Shown here: piece by piece, positions 7,342-8,142 of the stretch
How the letters are laid out: each line of letters begins with the position of its first letter
Position numbering within the stretch: the stretch's first letter is position 1
Assembly: GCA_028291445.1 (NCBI GenBank)
Contig: JAQGIA010000155.1
Coordinates: forward strand, 1-8,142
Source: Belnapia sp.
Lineage (GTDB): Bacteria > Pseudomonadota > Alphaproteobacteria > Acetobacterales > Acetobacteraceae
Direction: 5' to 3'
DNA: 8,142 nucleotides
Program-made: the position numbers and the translations under genes
The notes under the pieces: model-generated
Seen by the model: only the letters and a program-made list of their open reading frames with translations
Databases searched by the model: none
Told to the model about the DNA's origin: nothing

Positions 7342-8142
7342 CCGAGCCCGTCTGGATCACCGGCGTCGGGCTGGTCTCCTGCCTCGGCGAGGGGCCGGCC
7401 CCGCATCTGGCGGCGCTGGCCGCGCCGCCGGCCGCGCCGGTGGTGGATGCGGCCACCTTCGCCCCCTTCCCCATCCATCCGCTGCCGGCGCTGAACCTCG
7501 ACAGCCAGATCCCGAAGAAGGGCGACCAGCGGCAGATGGAGCCCTGGCAGCGGCTGGGCACCTATGCCGCGGGCCTCGCCATCGACCATGCCGGCGCCCG
7601 CGGGCTGGTCGCCGACATGCATCTGGTGGTCGCGGCCGGCGGCGGCGAGCGCGACGTGCCGCTGGACGAGGCGATCTGCCGGGAATTGGCCGCCCTGCCG
7701 CCGGGCGAGGCCGGGCCGCTGCTGAACGAGCGGCTGGCCAATGGGCTGCGGCCGACGCTGTTCCTGGCCCAGCTCTCCAACCTGCTGGCCGGCAATATCT
7801 CGATCGTGCACGGGGTGACCGGCTCCTCCCGCACCTTCATGGGCGAGGAATCCGCCGCCGCCGATGCGGTGCGGATCGCCGCGGCGCGGCTGGCCGAGGG
7901 ACGCGGCGACCTGGCGCTGGTCGGTGGCGCCTATGTGGCCGGGCGCTGGGACATGGTGATGCTCTACGCGCCCTCGGGCGGCTTGTGGCGGGGCGAATGG
8001 GCACCTCTGGCGGCGCGCGCCGCAGCGGGTGGCGGCATGATCACCGGCAGCGCCGCCGCCTTCCTGGTGCTGGAGACGGCGCGGCATGCGAAGGCGCGCG
8101 GCGCCCGCGGGTTGGCGGCGCTGAGTGCGGTGCGCAGCGGCG
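7338..8142 (+). CDS. fabF2XL: Beta-ketoacyl-ACP synthase homologue lacking the active-site Cys, FabF2XL-like (3' partial)
   Basis: 268 codons are visible and the gene runs off the window. The thiolase-fold N-terminus is WITGVGLVSCLGEG (6-19). Segments KKGDQRQMEPWQRLG (60-74), RPTLFLAQLSNLLAGNISIV (138-157) and VTGSSRTFMGEE (160-171) match rhizobial FabF2XL-type proteins as I recall them; GGGMITGSAAAFLVLE (231-246) completes the domain core. Aligning back from DLALVGGA (191-198) with FabF puts the nucleophilic Cys position at about residues 170-171, where Glu-Glu is found. The only cysteines are Cys15 and Cys114, neither in that motif. It therefore resembles chain-length-factor subunits, which pair with an active ketosynthase, and probably acts with a FabF1XL encoded beyond the window. 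It overlaps fabZXL by 4 bp. The His residues of the C-terminal half cannot be checked. Confidence 0.88.
   Translation, partial: MTEPVWITGVGLVSCLGEGPAPHLAALAAPPAAPVVDAATFAPFPIHPLPALNLDSQIPKKGDQRQMEPWQRLGTYAAGLAIDHAGARGLVADMHLVVAAGGGERDVPLDEAICRELAALPPGEAGPLLNERLANGLRPTLFLAQLSNLLAGNISIVHGVTGSSRTFMGEESAAADAVRIAAARLAEGRGDLALVGGAYVAGRWDMVMLYAPSGGLWRGEWAPLAARAAAGGGMITGSAAAFLVLETARHAKARGARGLAALSAVRSG

Noticed and set aside
6546..8087. 513-codon minus-strand open frame opposite acpXL, fabZXL and fabF2XL
   Set aside because: It lies antisense to three well-recognised genes, and its sequence is rich in Arg, Gly, Gln and His, as expected from GC-rich codon third positions. No family is recognisable.

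Overview
The window looks like chromosomal DNA of a GC-rich alphaproteobacterium. The best evidence is the right end: an AcpXL-type acyl carrier protein, a FabZ-like dehydratase and a cysteine-less ketosynthase homologue, in the order of the very-long-chain fatty acid (lipid A) locus known from Rhizobium and relatives. The high GC and the otsBA and yghU genes would suit a Rhodospirillales/Acetobacteraceae-like genome, but genus is inference.

Left part (1-2647), accessory in character. A 5'-truncated class I methyltransferase with a winged-helix N-terminus is followed by a two-repeat antibiotic-biosynthesis-monooxygenase-fold protein, then by a decayed Asp/Glu-racemase-superfamily gene (maleate isomerase / arylmalonate decarboxylase type). 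The last carries a pair of mutually compensating frameshifts, a third frameshift inside a 20-bp perfect palindrome, and an abrupt loss of homology near 2079. At that break sit a tandem 7-mer and inverted repeats. About 500 bp without a believable gene follows, ending in a degenerate tRNA with a CAU-like anticodon and an encoded CCA end (2581-2647). Hand counts of single lines suggest lower GC here (38/60 at 121-180, 34/60 at 481-540) than in the right part (42/60 at 6961-7020). Together these suggest an eroded island or insertion scar ending at a tRNA-like sequence.

Middle part (2823-5851). A complete YghU-type glutathione transferase on the plus strand converges on a minus-strand otsB-otsA pair, which makes trehalose through trehalose 6-phosphate. 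A strong stem-loop lies between the convergent 3' ends and includes the otsA stop codon.

Right part (5852-8142). A gene-less 336-bp spacer is followed by an intact tRNA-Leu(CAA). Next comes an AT-richer stretch with an exact TTGACA and a TGACAA direct repeat, then acpXL, fabZXL (GTG start) and the first 268 codons of a FabF-like gene that overlaps fabZXL by ATGA and runs off the window. These three genes appear to form one operon for the unusual long acyl chain of lipid A. No wholly new system is evident. The points most worth a second look are the decayed left operon with its tRNA-like boundary and the cysteine-less ketosynthase.
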